A stretch of DNA of 64,000 bases from positions 710,957 to 774,956 of the forward strand of contig JAVSML010024593.1 of NCBI GenBank assembly GCA_038503035.1. The letters run 5' to 3'. The position numbers were made by a program, and so were the translations under genes. The notes beneath the pieces are model-generated. The model saw only the letters and a list, made by a program, of their open reading frames with translations. It was not told where the DNA came from and ran no database searches. The stretch comes from Crocodylus rhombifer. Taxonomy: Eukaryota > Chordata > Crocodylia > Crocodylidae. Positions 11,400-24,071 of the stretch are shown here, piece after piece. Numbering within the stretch: the first letter of the stretch is position 1; every line of letters starts with the position of its first letter.

Positions 11400-12747
11400 G
11401 TTTCCAAGAAATAAATATGCTGGATGGGATATTCAAGGTCAGTTTGTTGGAGATCTGAAATCTCTATGTTTGAATTTCTCTAGAAATTATATGTAGAAAC
11501 AGATTGTAGAAAAAGATACACTGAATGTAGTAAAGCATACATGTAAAAGTTGTGTTCTGTGAGAGAATATGATACAAGTGTTTCTCATTCCTTCCTTCAG
11601 TAGTTTATAGTCTTTCAGTTTGTGTTGAATTTTGCATTGTATTTCAGCATCCAGGTATTTTGCTATTGCTTGACAAAAAAGACACAGTCAGATTTTGTCG
11701 GCATAAGGATGTCTCAAAATGTTCTCCTGCAACCAGAGTGTGCTTCTGTTCTACAAAAAACATGAGGAATATATGCAATAAGGAGAATTGTGGCTATGAC
11801 TCAATAATGACTGTTTCAATTTAGACTTTTAAGTGAGATCTTTATTGTGCAGACTTTCTCTGACATAGGTTTAATCTGGTTTTATTATGACACCTAGAAA
11901 ACTTTGGTCACTTATTTCACTATAGATAGATAGATAGAAATGAACAAATGTGAGTGAGACACTGGTTTCTTTTCTTTTGATTACCAAGCATTGTAACTTT
12001 CTTCTTTGTGTTTTTGTATAAAAAATTCTTAACATCACATGCAAAAACTTACTGAGACAGGTGTCACGCTTTGGGAATATGTTTGTATCCAAAACATAAT
12101 GGGAGTTCTCGTTACATTTTTAAGTTAAATATATTAACGTAAGATTTTCATCAAGTATCTGATGCAGGTTGGACACACACGTGGCTATGTGTTCTACTCC
12201 ACATGTTGTATTAATGAGTCTCCTTATTTTACTTATTTATTGATTTTTTTCTTTGTTGTAATATTAGAGGGGTATGGTAAAAGTGTTTTAGGCAACTTGC
12301 AAGAACTTCAGAGGCTTGAGTTCAAGGCTTGCTTTGGACATGTGTCAACAATAGCTTCCTCTCCCCCCCACATTGGCCTATCTGTAGATGAGTACTTTCT
12401 CATTTGGGCTAATAAGTCAAAGGCAGCTAGATGTGGAGCTCATCACATTACTCCCTTTTGCGCCACTGGTAGAGAAATGGGTGTGAGCGGTATCTAAATC
12501 ACTAGGCAAGATTAACTACAGAATTTGTTCCAGCTTTGTACTGTAAAACACCAGGCAAAAGTTACATGCTATGGTGGTATCAAGTGCCTATTAGCTATCT
12601 TATACATCAATAAATATATTTAGTCAGTGCAACTAAAGAAATGGGATTAGAAATATTTCCTTTTGTACACCATGAGGTGTTTATATGCTGTGTTGCAAGA
12701 TAGAAGGGCCTTAAAGGATCTAGACATAGCAAGAGCTTTCACTAGAT
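11400..12747. other. AT-rich intronic sequence, nothing recognised
   Basis: Contains a short (ATAG)n run near 11924-11938. No gene, SINE or transposon end that I can support. Confidence 0.5.
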
Positions 12748-13011
12748 CAGTGATGGGCTACCTATGGAATGTGTGCCACAAGTGTCATGGGTGGCCTTTG
12801 TGCATGGCATGCAGCAAACTGGGGTGGGGACAGGCAGCACTGGTAGCTAGGACAGGAAGCAGAAAATAGAACAGCAGATTGGGCAGGGTGCAGAAATCAC
12901 TGCAACAGATTGGGCAGAGGAAAGGGATCTGAGTAGTACTCATGGGGGGGAGGGGCTAATTTGAAACATACCTGCCAAAAAGGTTGGCCCCCACTAAAGT
13001 AGATCACCCTG
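12748..13011. mobile_element. Probable hAT-like non-autonomous element
   Basis: The left end cagtgatgggctac and the complement of the right end (cagggtgatctac) form short imperfect inverted repeats, as in hAT elements. The interior is G-rich and non-coding. No 8-bp target duplication is visible, so confidence is limited. Confidence 0.4.
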
Positions 13012-13392
13012 TGATTCACCTCCTTCAAAGGTTCTGCTGGAACTTTAGTTGTTCTAGTTCAGTGATGAAACACATGGATGTCCTCAAGTTACAACAATAT
13101 TACAGAAGAATGGGATTGTCCATTCTTCTGCATTGCCCTCAACATACTTCTAAGTAGAACAGGTTGAAAAATTAAATTTGCATATAGTAGAAAAAAAATT
13201 CTTAGATACCCAGAAGACATGGCTTGCTTATGTGCTCAGAGTCAAACTGATGCCACTAGAATAGAAAAAAAAATTCTCCTGGAGGTCAGATTGACCGCCA
13301 AGAATCTGGGAAGGATGGCTGGGGAGTGCCTTCCTTGGGTGCCTAGGGTATGGTTTGGCTATCTGGATTGTCTGGGTTGAACTTACCTAGGC

Positions 13393-13456
13393 CAGGTACA
13401 TACATTACACTTTTGCCAGTATAAGTGATTAGAAGCCAGTCTATACCCATAACAGA
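13393..13456. mobile_element. Fragment of a GTACAGACATTA-type MITE
   Basis: ccaggtacatacattacact, followed by gccagtataagtg, matches 40543-40575 closely (caggtacagacattatactt and ccagtataagtg). It is cut off by the CR1-A that follows. Confidence 0.5.
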
Positions 13457-15063
13457 ACAGAACAGCCTTTTTTGCCTCAGTCTTCACAGCAAGGTCATCT
13501 CCCAGGCAACCACACTGGACAGCACAGTTTGGGGAGGAGGTGAGCAGCCCTCAGTGGTGAAAGAACAGGTTAGGGACTACTTGGAAAAGCTGGATGTGTA
13601 CAAGTCCATGGGGCTGGGTGGGATGCACCTGAGGGTGCTGAGGGAGTTGGCTTATGTGATTGCAAAGCCATTGTCTATCATCTTTTGAAAGCTCCTGGTG
13701 ATCAAGACAGGGAACTACAGACCAATCAGCCTTACCTCAATCCCTGGAAAAATCATGGAGCAGATCCTCAAGGAATCCATTTCTAAGCACTTGAAGGAGA
13801 AAAAGGTAATTAGGAACAGTCACCATGAGTTTACCAGGGACAAGTCATGCCTGACCAACCTGATTATCTTCTAAGATGAGATGACTGGCTCTTTGGATGC
13901 AGGGAGACCAGCTGATGTTGTGTACATTGATTTTAGCAAGACTTATGATATGGTCTCCCACAACATTCTTGCAGGCAAGCTAAGGAAATATGGGTTGGAT
14001 GAATGGACTGTAAAGTGGATAAAAAACTGGCTGGAGCATTGGGCTTAGATAGTAATCAATGGCTTGAAGTCTAGTTGGCAGCTGGTATCAAGTGGAGTGC
14101 TCCAGAGGTCAGTCAGGGGTCTGGTTTTGTTCAATGTCTTCATCAACAACCTGGAAGAAGGCTGAAGGCACCTTCAGCAAGTTTGCAGATGACTCCAAGC
14201 TGGGGGGAGTAGTAGATATGCTAGAGGGTAGGGCTAGGATTCAGACCTAGACAAATTGGAGGACTGGGTCAGAAGGAGTCTTATGAGATTCAACAAGGAC
14301 AAGTGCAAGGTCCTGCACTTAGGACAGAACAATCCCATGCACAGGTACAGACTGGGGGCTGAGTAGCTGGGCAGCAACTCTGCAGAAAAGGACCTGGGAG
14401 TTACAGTGGACAATTAGCTGAATATGAGCCAGAAGTATGCCGTTGTTGCCAAGAAGGTTAGTGGCATACTGGGCTGCATTAGTAGGTGTGTTGCCAGTAG
14501 GTCAAGGGAGGTGATTATTACCCTCTATTCAGCACTGATGAGACCACATCTGGAGTACTGTATTCAGTTTTGGGCCCCCAACTACAGAAAGTATGTGGAC
14601 AAGTTAGAGAGAGTCCAGCAGAGGGCAACAAAAATAGTGAGGGGGCTGAGAGACATGACTTATAAGGAAAGTCTGAGGGAACTGGGCTTATTTAGTCTAG
14701 AGAAGAGAAAACTGAGGCAGGATTTAACAGCAGCCTTCAACTACCTGAAGATGGGGTTTGAAAGAGCTAGATGGCACTAGATGGCAGATGACAGAGCAAG
14801 GAGCAACCGTCTCAAGTTGCAGCAAGGGAAGTTTAAGTTAGATATTAGGAAAAAAATTCTCACTAGGAGGGTAGTAAAACACTGGAACAGGTTACCCATA
14901 CTGGTGGTAGAAGCTCCGTCCTTGGATGTTTTCAAAACCCGGCTGGACAAAGCTTTGGCTGGGATGATCTAGTTGGGGGTGGTTCTGCTTTGGGGGTTCC
15001 TGCTAGGGGGTTCAACTTGACCTTCTGAGGTCCCTTCCAACCCTAACTTTCTATGATTCTATA
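13457..15063 (+). mobile_element. CR1-A LINE, 5'-truncated and decayed
   Basis: Starts at ttttttgcctcagtcttcac, in the linker between endonuclease and reverse transcriptase, and ends at ctatgattctata. The frame at 14424-14780 reads [18 protein letters not shown] and [17 protein letters not shown]. The last segment at 14781-14972 ends FKTRLDKALAGMI. Stops lie in the catalytic region; around 13683 codons are missing compared with the B and C copies. This is the reference for subfamily A in this window. Confidence 0.85.
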
Positions 15064-15124
15064 TTCTGAAACTGGAATTCTCCAGAGTAGCAATAAAGTT
15101 TGCTGCTCTCAAAGGGAAACTTTC

Positions 15125-15195
15125 ACCCCATTTTTTGCCACCAAAATCCACGTCAAGTAGACAAAAAATGCTAAACTCAGTGGCAAAAATGGGGT
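15125..15195. repeat. Short imperfect inverted repeat
   Basis: accccattttttgccac (15125-15141) and gtggcaaaaatggggt (15180-15195) are reverse complements with one indel. Loop about 38 bp. Function unknown. Confidence 0.6.
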
Positions 15196-15439
15196 CAATT
15201 CTTCCCCCCAGCAGCAGCAAACTTCACTGCTGCTCTGTAAAACTATGATTCCCAGAATGCCTTGCACTACTAATGACACATACTACCTACTCTGGGTGCT
15301 TCTTGTAGCCGGAAGGGGCAAAGGAAGCAACGGATGGGAAGGCAAGGTCCCCTGTTTCCTCCTTCTGGCATCCTTCTCCTCAGATGATGCCTGAGGCATG
15401 TGCCTTGCCCAGTTGCCCCACATTATGCTACTGCCTCAA

Positions 15440-15760
15440 GGTGAAAAATTGCTACAGCTTGAAAGACCTGGATTTGATTACCCACTCTGCTATAAACTTC
15501 TTGTATCAACTTGAACAAGTCAGTTAAGGACAAGTTCTTCAAAAAGGGATTTAGGCATCTGGGGATGCAGATAGGTACTTAGATGCCTGACTGTCACAGA
15601 TTTAATCTCAATCTATCTGAATCTTTAGGCACATCAGTCTCTTTAAAGATCTGCCTCCAGTCCTTCTGTCTCTGTTTCTCATCCGTAAAATGGAGATTGA
15701 AGAACTTCCCTACCTGACAAGGGAATTGTGATGATAAATATTGTGAGGGGTTTGGATGCT
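15440..15760 (+). repeat. MIR-type SINE, interrupted
   Basis: gacctggatttgattaccca and acttgaacaagtcagttaa match the MIR core. The 3' part has tctctgtttctcatccgtaa followed by aatggagat and a gtgatgataaat block. An extra segment of about 100 bp lies between the halves (about 15540-15650). Strongly diverged, as expected for an old tRNA-derived SINE. Confidence 0.65.
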
Positions 15761-17599
15761 GTGGTGAGGGGACCTGTAGGTGCCAAGGCGAGGGCAGGAA
15801 ATTCTTTTCAGAAGCCATTTACATGTTTGGGGATGTGTCCTCTCTTGCTCCCAGCAAGCATGCTACTGCCATTGTAACTAGAAAGCTATCTTAGTCAAAG
15901 TGAAAAGGGGTCCTGGGACGCCTCCCCTCAGATTGTTCAAGCTAGACTGATAGAAAGGAGCAGTCTTATTGGTTCAGAGTGAGTAAGGGTCCAAGAGGCT
16001 TCAAAAGTAGGTTTTATACAATAGCAACAAAAAAGATATTTTATTTGTTTAGTCAAATAAAGGATCCCTATATGTGTGTGTGATGAAATTATAGCTGCAC
16101 TTGCAACTATATATAGCTAATTATATAGCTAATACTTAGAAATATACATATACATCCATCATTGTTGAGAGAGCTATGCTGCTGAGTAAGGACGGCTCTG
16201 AAGAGCAGCCAAGTCTGTGATGGAAGAGAGAAAACATCATAATGGCTAGCAGTGGATGAACTAAAAATTTTAGCCAAATTCACTGGAACAGCCAGTTTTT
16301 ATTAAATGTACCATGCAGAGCAAGTGAGGCCACATTTTGTGTGGTCTTAGGTTGAAGAATGAACTTGTTAACTGAATATAGACCTCTGATAAAATACAAA
16401 TGTAAAAAGCACATAAAAATATCACTGAGTTCACAATATTTCTTGAAATTGGAAGCTGCCTCTCCTTCATATCGTTTGCAATCTTGGGTATAGTAATCCT
16501 AGCAAACAGTGCAAGCCATTGTAAAGTTAAATGTTAGCAAGTCAGAGCATTTGTATGCAGTGTTCCAAATGTGACAAGTAGCATCTTTTAGATGTTTAAG
16601 TTCAAAGTCTGTCCCATTTTAGAATGTGATCATTTTGAGTTTATAAAAGTCTAACTAAACGTAGGAGCTGGTTCAAAACCTATGTTTCCTACTCAGCTCA
16701 GCATTTAATAAAATAAATCATTACTGAAACAGCAATATTATTGCTGCCAAAGGAATGTGGAGGCATACCACTGGCATAAGGAAGCCAGACATGCTAGCAG
16801 CAGCCAATTTCCTCTCAAACATTCCATGACATGCAGTTCCCGTTGTATAAAGAAAAAATGCTATAGTCCTACATTGCTGTTTGCAATGAGTGTGAAGCCA
16901 TTTGAGTCTGTCCTTCTTAATATCTCAGACTTGTAAATTGTCAGGACTTTAGATTATCAGTTAGATATGGAAAAAATAGAGAAATATCTCCCAAAATTTC
17001 TTGACCTTCTTAGATAAAAGCCCCAAAAAATTGAATTTGTAAAGTAATGTTCCTTAAATGGGTCTTGCATGTTGATCCTTTCCATGGCCTGATATATAAA
17101 ATTATGGAGGATGGAAACCTCATTTTGAAAAGTGAATTCTTTAAAACACCTGAACATCCTATTTTGTTCTGGTCTTTTTTTTTTTAGACTAAAGAACTAT
17201 TTTTTTTAGACTAGAAAACTATTTAAGGCCATCTGATTTCCCATGATCACTGTGAAACTGAAGAACAGTAAAATTGTTCCATATCTGGGAGAGCAGTGAG
17301 GCCGTGGGAAAACTATCACTGTACAGAACTGTGAAGCATAAGTAGGTACTTTTACATAATGCAAAAAGCTGCATAACACCTATCTCAGATGAAAGTACCT
17401 ATTGTCTAGCACCCTATGATCTTCTTTCTATTCTGTTTTTACCACAAGTAATGACAAATTGGAGGACAAGTTTGCTTGTCACTCATGGATCCTATCTGAT
17501 GTTATTGATTCTTTTTCAGTCCATAGAAGGCATTCAAAAAGGCATGAAACCCTGGTGCTTCTTAATTGCAAAAGTCTCATTGAGTTTAATAGCAACACA
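15761..17599. other. AT-rich intronic sequence, nothing recognised
   Basis: No gene or repeat end that I can support. T runs near 17173-17206. Confidence 0.5.
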
Positions 17600-17755
17600 A
17601 ATTAATGTATCAAATCTTTCAACAGAGGATCTCCAAATGGTTTGTAAAGTGGGTGTGTCATTACTTGCATTTTACAGATAGAACAAGTAAAGCAAAGAGA
17701 GCTAAGTGACTTGGGCAAGGTCCTCCAACAGGCTAGTTGCCGAGCTAGATTTATG
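17600..17755 (-). repeat. MIR-type SINE, antisense
   Basis: attttacagatagaacaagt, then aaagagagctaagtgacttg and ggcaaggtcctcc, match the reverse complement of the MIR 3' half. Diverged. Confidence 0.65.
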
Positions 17756-17759
17756 ATAT

Positions 17760-18222
17760 GTGCAGATGTTACGCTTAGATTGATCTAACAAAGGTGGATC
17801 TAAGTGCCAATCTATACAGACATTCAGGGAGGTTAGACTGGGCAAAAAGGGCACTCTTACACATGCTTTGTGGGTGTAGGGACGGCACTTTAATTAGAGA
17901 GGCTATGAGAGCCACTTTAATTAAAGCGCCACCCTGTCTTGTGTATCAGTGTCTCCACACTTAAAAATGGGGGGGAGGGTGGCTTGAACTAAAGTTCATT
18001 CAACAAGCTTTAGATAAAGTGCCATTTTTAAGCATGGGGACGCTGATACATGAGACGCAGGAGGCTACTGAAGCATGGTAATTGCCAAAATTCATCAAGT
18101 TGGCTCTGATACACCGGAATTCCACTGTGTTGGAGCAGCCTATGCACTCATGTATAAGTGCCCAAAATGGCCAGCCCAATCTAATTTAGTTCACCTGTGG
18201 AGATGCACAAAGTTAGATCAGG
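17760..18222. mobile_element. Palindromic MITE
   Basis: The outer ends gtgcagatgttacgcttaga and the complement of the right side (tgatctaac, gtgcatctcc) form imperfect inverted repeats. The inner arms 17933-17970 and 18022-18061 are reverse complements over about 38 bp (cctgtcttgtgtatcagtgt against its complement). No coding capacity. Related ends occur at 24192, 26960 and 55972. Confidence 0.6.
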
Positions 18223-19032
18223 CATGAGCTAGCCCAGAGGTCATCAAAATGTGACCTACAGGGTCAGGGCTACTGCTGCCATTGCTGCAGCCACCGGGAG
18301 ACCTGCTTGGCTTCCCCGGCTGCCAGCTGCTCCTCATCTCCCTGCTGCAGTTCTTATTCTGAGCAGCAGGTAGCAAAGCTGCTGGAGGGGGGAGGTGCTG
18401 CAGCTGAGTGGGAGTGTGAAGCACGTGGCTGAGTCTGGTGAGAGTGCGGTGCCTGCACCCAGGGTGGGCAGGGAGCTCAGGTGAGCAGTATGTGGGTGTA
18501 GGGTGGCCATCATAGAGGACAGTCTAGTTGTCCTCTGTCCTCTACTGATACAAAACCAGATGCCTTTATGTCCTCTATTTTTCTCTTGAAGCAGCTCAGG
18601 CCAGCACAGTGCACAGCTCAGCAAGACTTCCTCTATCATGTGGGGCTCTGCACAGCACACATGCAGCTCCCAGTATTCACGTGCAAACAAGGGAAGCCCC
18701 ATGTGATGGAGCCAGCTGCTTTCACTACTCCCTGCCATGCAGGTCCTAGAACTTTGCCAGGAAGCAGGAGGCAGGGCTTCCCTCTACTTTCAGCAGAGTC
18801 CTGAGATCTGCTTCCTCCAGTGGTGCTTGTGAGCTGGGAGCTGCATGTCCACCCTGGGGAGCCCCGCACAATAGACATGGGCTGGCCAGATTGCACTCCT
18901 TGACACCACATGCAGCACTGGCCTGAGCCGTGCACCGCTAGGCAGCAGGTCCTGCACAGGCCTCAGGACCCCCAAGTGCCCACCAACTGCTGCTGCTGTC
19001 ACCAACTTCAGGGTGCTATGCATCTTGAAGGG
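18223..19032. other. GC-rich repeat-derived stretch, ends unresolved
   Basis: cagaggtcatcaaaatgtga at 18235 looks like a hAT left end. tagggtggccatcatagagg at about 18498 resembles the complement of 290-332 (tagggttaccatatttcc and aagaggaca). Open frames on both strands overlap heavily and have no recognisable domain. Confidence 0.4.
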
Positions 19033-19215
19033 TGTGGGGGGTCCCCACACCCCCACAAACCCCACACACCCACACCCTGACCCCCAACCCTCCCATACAC
19101 ACACCCCCAACATAACCTATGCCTCCCTTCACACACAGCCACACCCCCTCACAAGCTCCCCTGGACACACACACCCCCACCATACACACACACCCATCCC
19201 AACCACACCCCCACT
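19033..19215. repeat. C/A-rich low-complexity tract
   Basis: Almost only C and A on the + strand with many runs of 3-5 C (CCCCACA-like units). The minus strand is therefore G/T-rich with many G3-G5 runs. Confidence 0.8.
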
Positions 19216-19927
19216 TTATTTTGAGTTATTATACATCATCTCTCTATATAGTATGCGAACACAAATCATAACAAAATATTTTTGTAATAAAATTAAAATA
19301 TGTTATAGTAGGTGTTTGACTTTTTAGTATATGATTTGTTTTTTTTCTGGTTCCAAGATGACAACTCTTCCCTCCCAAAAGAAGTACTTCCAGGATCAAG
19401 GGGAGGGACTTCCAGTGGCAAAGGTCAGGGGTTAGAGGCAGGACTTCCAGTCTCAAGACAGCAACGAGGAAGCAGAGCACCTGTCAAGGGATGGGTCTAC
19501 CCTTGTAGCCCTTGACAACTCCCCTTGACAGCTCCTTAAGTGGCCTTCCATCCAAAATAATTGCCAACCCCTGATAGCCTGGTCTATTGAATGTCTATAC
19601 ATGTTCAGAGTGCAGCCCCAGGGCTGGGAAAGCCCCTGCCTGCAGCTTCACTTTTCCTACTCCTGGTAGGACGTGACCAGTCCAGTTTTTGTCTCCCTCT
19701 CTCCACACCACTGGATAGACAACCTCATGCCCAGTGGACCCACCAACCCCTGCTGTGGACCTGCCAGAACCCCACCGACCCCACCAAGCCCTCCCCACAA
19801 CCTGCTAATCCCTCCTCCCCAATCCTAACTTCCCCCACCCACCCCAACTACTTAAATTACTTTCCTGAAGCAGCTCCTGGAACTGGCAAACATCTGCACA
19901 AGCACAAGCTTAAAGTAAGCTGTGTGA
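19216..19927. other. Intronic sequence including a C-rich block
   Basis: 19740-19860 is strongly C-rich on the + strand (ccccaccgaccccaccaagc), similar to 26450-26890 and 56810-56930. These three blocks may be interiors of related short transposons. The TIRs are unclear here. Confidence 0.4.
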
Positions 19928-20330
19928 TTAGAGCCCTACTGAATTTACAGCAGAAGTAGGCTGTGCTGTGGCTCCTTTAATTTTGTAGGTTTCCCTGTGT
20001 ACCTCCCTGCCACTGATTGGTGGACGGGCCCCACTTGCGGCTCACTTCTGATTGGTGGGGAGGCAAAAACAGCAGTTTTACATATGGCGCCATTTTTACC
20101 TCCCACTGCCAATTGGCAGAGGGGCCCTGGTAGCTCTGCTGCTTGCTGCTGACCAGCAGGGAGGCAAAAACAGCATCATGTTTTAAACCACGGTTTTTTC
20201 TTCCTTGCCAATCAGGAGTGAGCCACAGATGGGTCCCCTTCATCAGCAGCAGGGTGTGCAAGCAAACTGGCAAGATTAAAGGAGCTGAAGTATGGCCCAC
20301 TTCCACCATGAATTTGGTAGGGCCCTACAC
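19928..20330. mobile_element. Non-autonomous TIR element with GGGCCCTAC ends
   Basis: The left end agagccctactgaatttaca and the complement of the right end (tagggccctaccaaattcat) are inverted repeats that extend about 45 bp with mismatches. The interior repeats gattggtgg and gaggcaaaaacagca blocks. No coding capacity. Possibly hAT-derived. Confidence 0.55.
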
Positions 20331-23295
20331 ATAATTGTAAATCAGGTTTAGTCAATATCTGCATGTACTTTTGGAATACTGATTTCCAGAAGTCCAGTCC
20401 AGTGCTTATGCCACTAGATAGCACTGTTCCCCAGTAAACCAAGATTTCACCTAAAGGTCCAGGTCCTATGCAGCCTGTTACGTGTATAGGACCCTATTCC
20501 ACCCTGCTAAAGTTCCTGAGAAATAGTTAACAGAAAAGTTGGATGCATACTCCTCCAGCTCACTGCTTTTTGTGACTTCATCTTAAGGGTAAGATTGTTC
20601 ACATGTTACAAAAAGTAGCCCTGTTAACCTTTTATCAGGGACTGCAGCTGGGTGGAATTGGATCACATTTCAACACATAATAAGTGGAATGGTCTCAAAC
20701 CCAAAATGTCCATTTAGCACTCTAACTGCACTAGCGGTCTCTAACTCAATTCAACTCAGAGCAAGCATACACAAATCTTATTTTCAAAATCTACCTTTCC
20801 TAAGCCATGAAGAAAATATGTATGAATTGCAGTATGTTGACATACAGATCATACAAATCATAATTTTAAAACTCTGCTCTGGAGAATTAGATTCAAAGTG
20901 AAGTTTTGTCCTGAGTAAACAGGACATTATTTGACAACTTGAATACTGTAAACAAAAAAGGTTCATATTATTTGAGTTTTATCACTTTCTCCCTGAAGCA
21001 AGGTCAAATAAAGGATTGTACAAAATGTGATTCTGTTGCTCACTTAAGACTTTTAAAAAATCCTGTTGTCCTAATAGGACATTGTCAACAGAGTAGATGT
21101 GTTTACTAGATACTAGTACAGAACAAAAATATTCATGTTGTGCAGGTTTGTCCTGCTAAAATCTAGATGACTTTGGTACAGTGTATAGATAATTTCAGAT
21201 GTAGAAATTCTGTGAAAGAAGTACAGTAATTTAGGGAATTTCATCACCAACTGATCACTTCAGGCAGTATTCGGCATATTGTACGTGGAGATACAGGACT
21301 GTTTCAGAGAGCAAAATTCCGTTCAAGATGGCAAAACTGAGCCATAATGAAAGTCAGAAGAAATGGTTGGACATCACAGTGCAGAGATGCACATGATAGT
21401 AATCTTGAATGCGTGCTTGAATTGATCTGTGTACAACAAATTACCTAACCATGTGCTTAAGTGCTTTGTTGAATGGATCCTAAATATGTAGTCCCAGAAT
21501 TCCATAACCCCAAGGAAGCTCTACCACGAGTAGGTGCCATTGCATAGTAGACAATCTACTAGGGTATTGTGCCTTATGTTATTTCTTCCTTCTGCTGTCT
21601 TAAATGCTTTTGCCATTCTATTTTCTTCTCTTTGCCACTGCATAATGTTAGGTAGGGTTCCATATTTCAATAAGCATGCAAACTATATAGATTCATAGAA
21701 GACAGGAGTGCTGATTTGGAATACAACTGAACACCAAGAGCTTTTTGTGTGACAGATTTTTAAAGAAGTTCAATAAAAATAATTTAGTAGGTTGGAAAAT
21801 TCTTCTATATTGCACTCTTACCTTTATTTACTGTAAGAAGAGTCTTGAAGAAGTTGGGCAAATTAAGAACAGGCATTTCTTTGCACTGACAACTTTATGG
21901 ACCAATTCCCAATACAGGTCATATTTCTAAAGTCAGTAATAGCTTTTCAATAAGTATTGGTGCCCAAGTATGTGTTAAAAGAAGTGATATAAACTAGAGC
22001 AAAAAGACAAACATCCTAACACGCTGAAGAAATTGTCAAGAGCAATTCATCCTTCTGCAAAGACCGTGCCATTATTCTTCCCGACTTAATGAACTCTTGT
22101 ATGTTGTGGCTGCTTCGATATTTGTTGCAGCAAGAAGGGACAGTGGAGCTGTAAACCACATTAGGCTTTTAAAAACCATTACCATCTACATTCTTTTATT
22201 CAATAGTCAATAAATATTGTTTGTTCAGGACCAAACTTCACTTTTATCTTTATTCTCCAGAGGAGGGTGTTTTAAAAAGCAGTATTGCAGTATGTTCAAG
22301 AAGTGCTGGATATTCTCTTGAGCTGTAGTGCAAAAAGCACTATAAAGGGCACAGATTAACTGACATTTGTCACTGCAAATCTGAGCACTATATCACCATC
22401 ACACCTTCTCTCTTCAAACAGTCGTTTATGAAGATATATTGAGTGATATATAATACATGGCTGAAAACCACTTATGCACAGGGATTTTGAATTTTCCATC
22501 TGGGATATCTTTTTTAAATGTTTGTTTTATTTTGTTATTCAGTATTTGGATAATGCTAGTAAGGCCATACTGTTCAGCTACAGCAAATGAAGTGGAAACC
22601 CAGTACAGAGCTGTATTTTTTTACATTAAATTTATACTTTACTGCTGTTCCATGAACATGAAAGCTGCTGACCCAAGACATCAGTGGCATTCTCTTGTAT
22701 TTTGGAAAATTAGAGTAGAGGATTTGAGCATACTAATTTGCTCTGATGGCAAAAGTAATCAAACAATACTTAGAGGCTTTATTAATACAGGCAGTGAGAG
22801 AGCAGGTTCATATTTGTCCCGCTACAGTTAACTGTTAGTATTTCCACTACAGCAAAATGTAAAGGTGTTTTTAACTATTCATACTTAAAATACTGTCCCA
22901 GTGGAAACTCATTATATGAGGATTCCTCAGGGAACCAACTTGTTCAGAAACAGTTTTCAATACAACTGTTTTCTTTGCTTTAACTTAAATTTAAAAACAA
23001 AATGTATTAGGTTTGGCAGAAGTTTGTTACATTATTGAAGCTCAAGCTCTAAACATTCCATCTTGATAATGCTTCATGCTTGGATGGGGCTTTATAATAA
23101 ATGACCTCTCATCATCTTTAATTGACACTGAGACTCCGCTGTGTTCGTTCAGAAAGCACAGGGAAACGAAATATTCTATAATGGGACTGCAACTAGCAGG
23201 TGTAGAGCAAAGACTATCTGTGTGGAAACTTTGTCATTTCTTGCCTGATTTGAATGAAAATTGCAGAGACGGTAGCCCCTTCTGAGGCTGTGAAT
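20331..23295. other. AT-rich intronic sequence, nothing recognised
   Basis: Frames up to 124 codons occur (22457-22831), but no domain or splice context supports them. No repeat ends seen. Confidence 0.5.
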
Positions 23296-23379
23296 CCTAA
23301 TGAGCTTCAAGGAGATAGATATAGGGGTTTCTGAGAACCTGCACCTCAAACTGGTGACAAGCAAAACTCATATCCCTTT

Positions 23380-23870
23380 CCAGCAGCGGCAGCCTGCTGT
23401 CGTCCCACGCACACCCCCTGGGAGGACTGCAGGCCTGTGCTGGACTCTTCCCGCAGGATGCAGGCCCCAGGATCTCTGTGCAGGCTGACAGCAGGCTGCC
23501 ACTGCCAGCTGGGGCCAGTGCCATCACCAAAGTCTCCCTGGTGCAGCCTGCACCAAGCACTAAGAAGAACCCAGTGCTGGCACTGGCTCTAGCAAGCAGC
23601 AGCAGCCTGCTGTCATCCCGTGTACAGATATGCGCCGCCCTCCCCCCCCCCCGAGGGCTGTGGGGCTGTACCAGGCTCCTTCCAGGGGGTGCGGGCCCCC
23701 AGACCTGTGCACAGGATGATGGCCTCCTGCCGCTGCTGGCTGGGGCCAGCAACAGCACCAAGCTTCCTGGTGCTTGGCACGGGCTGTGCACAACGCCAGT
23801 CCCAGCCAGCAGAAGCAGCATGTAGTCATCCCACATGCAGATCCTGTGGCCTGCACAGATCTGGGGCTCC
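23380..23870. repeat. GC-rich modules in alternating orientation
   Basis: gacagcaggctgccactgcc near 23508 is the inverse of cagcggcagcctgctgtc near 23384 and of cagcagcctgctgtc near 23602. Around 23695 a second sense module (ggcccccagacctgtgcaca and ctgctggctggggccag) is followed by its inverse near 23845-23870 (cctgcacagatctggggc). The block sits inside a larger element that appears to end at ttttgcacagccctaa near 24055. The symmetry explains open frames on both strands, which are not genes. Confidence 0.6.
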
Positions 23871-24071
23871 GCACTGCAGCAAGCCCGACTTCAAAACTTG
23901 AAACATTTCAAAACTTTTCAAAAGTTTCAAGTGCTCTCGTTTTGTTTTGCAGCTGTTCTGAAGCCTTTTTTAAATTTCGATTGCACTGTTTTGAGCTCAA
24001 AACATGTCGACACAGCTTCAAAATGAAACATCTTATGAAATTTTGCACAGCCCTAAAAGATATCTTAGGTT

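Noticed and set aside
18218..19113. Overlapping frames on both strands around 18.2-19.1 kb
   Set aside because: Repeat-derived GC-rich sequence with Cys/His/Pro-rich translations in every frame. No zinc-finger spacing.
22457..22831. 124-codon frame starting MAENHL with a hydrophobic segment
   Set aside because: No similarity that I recognise, no splice or promoter context; one such frame is expected by chance in 64 kb.
23297..23836. 179-codon open frame on the minus strand in GC-rich sequence
   Set aside because: Frames of similar length exist on both strands because the block consists of inverted GC-rich modules. No domain and no splice context.
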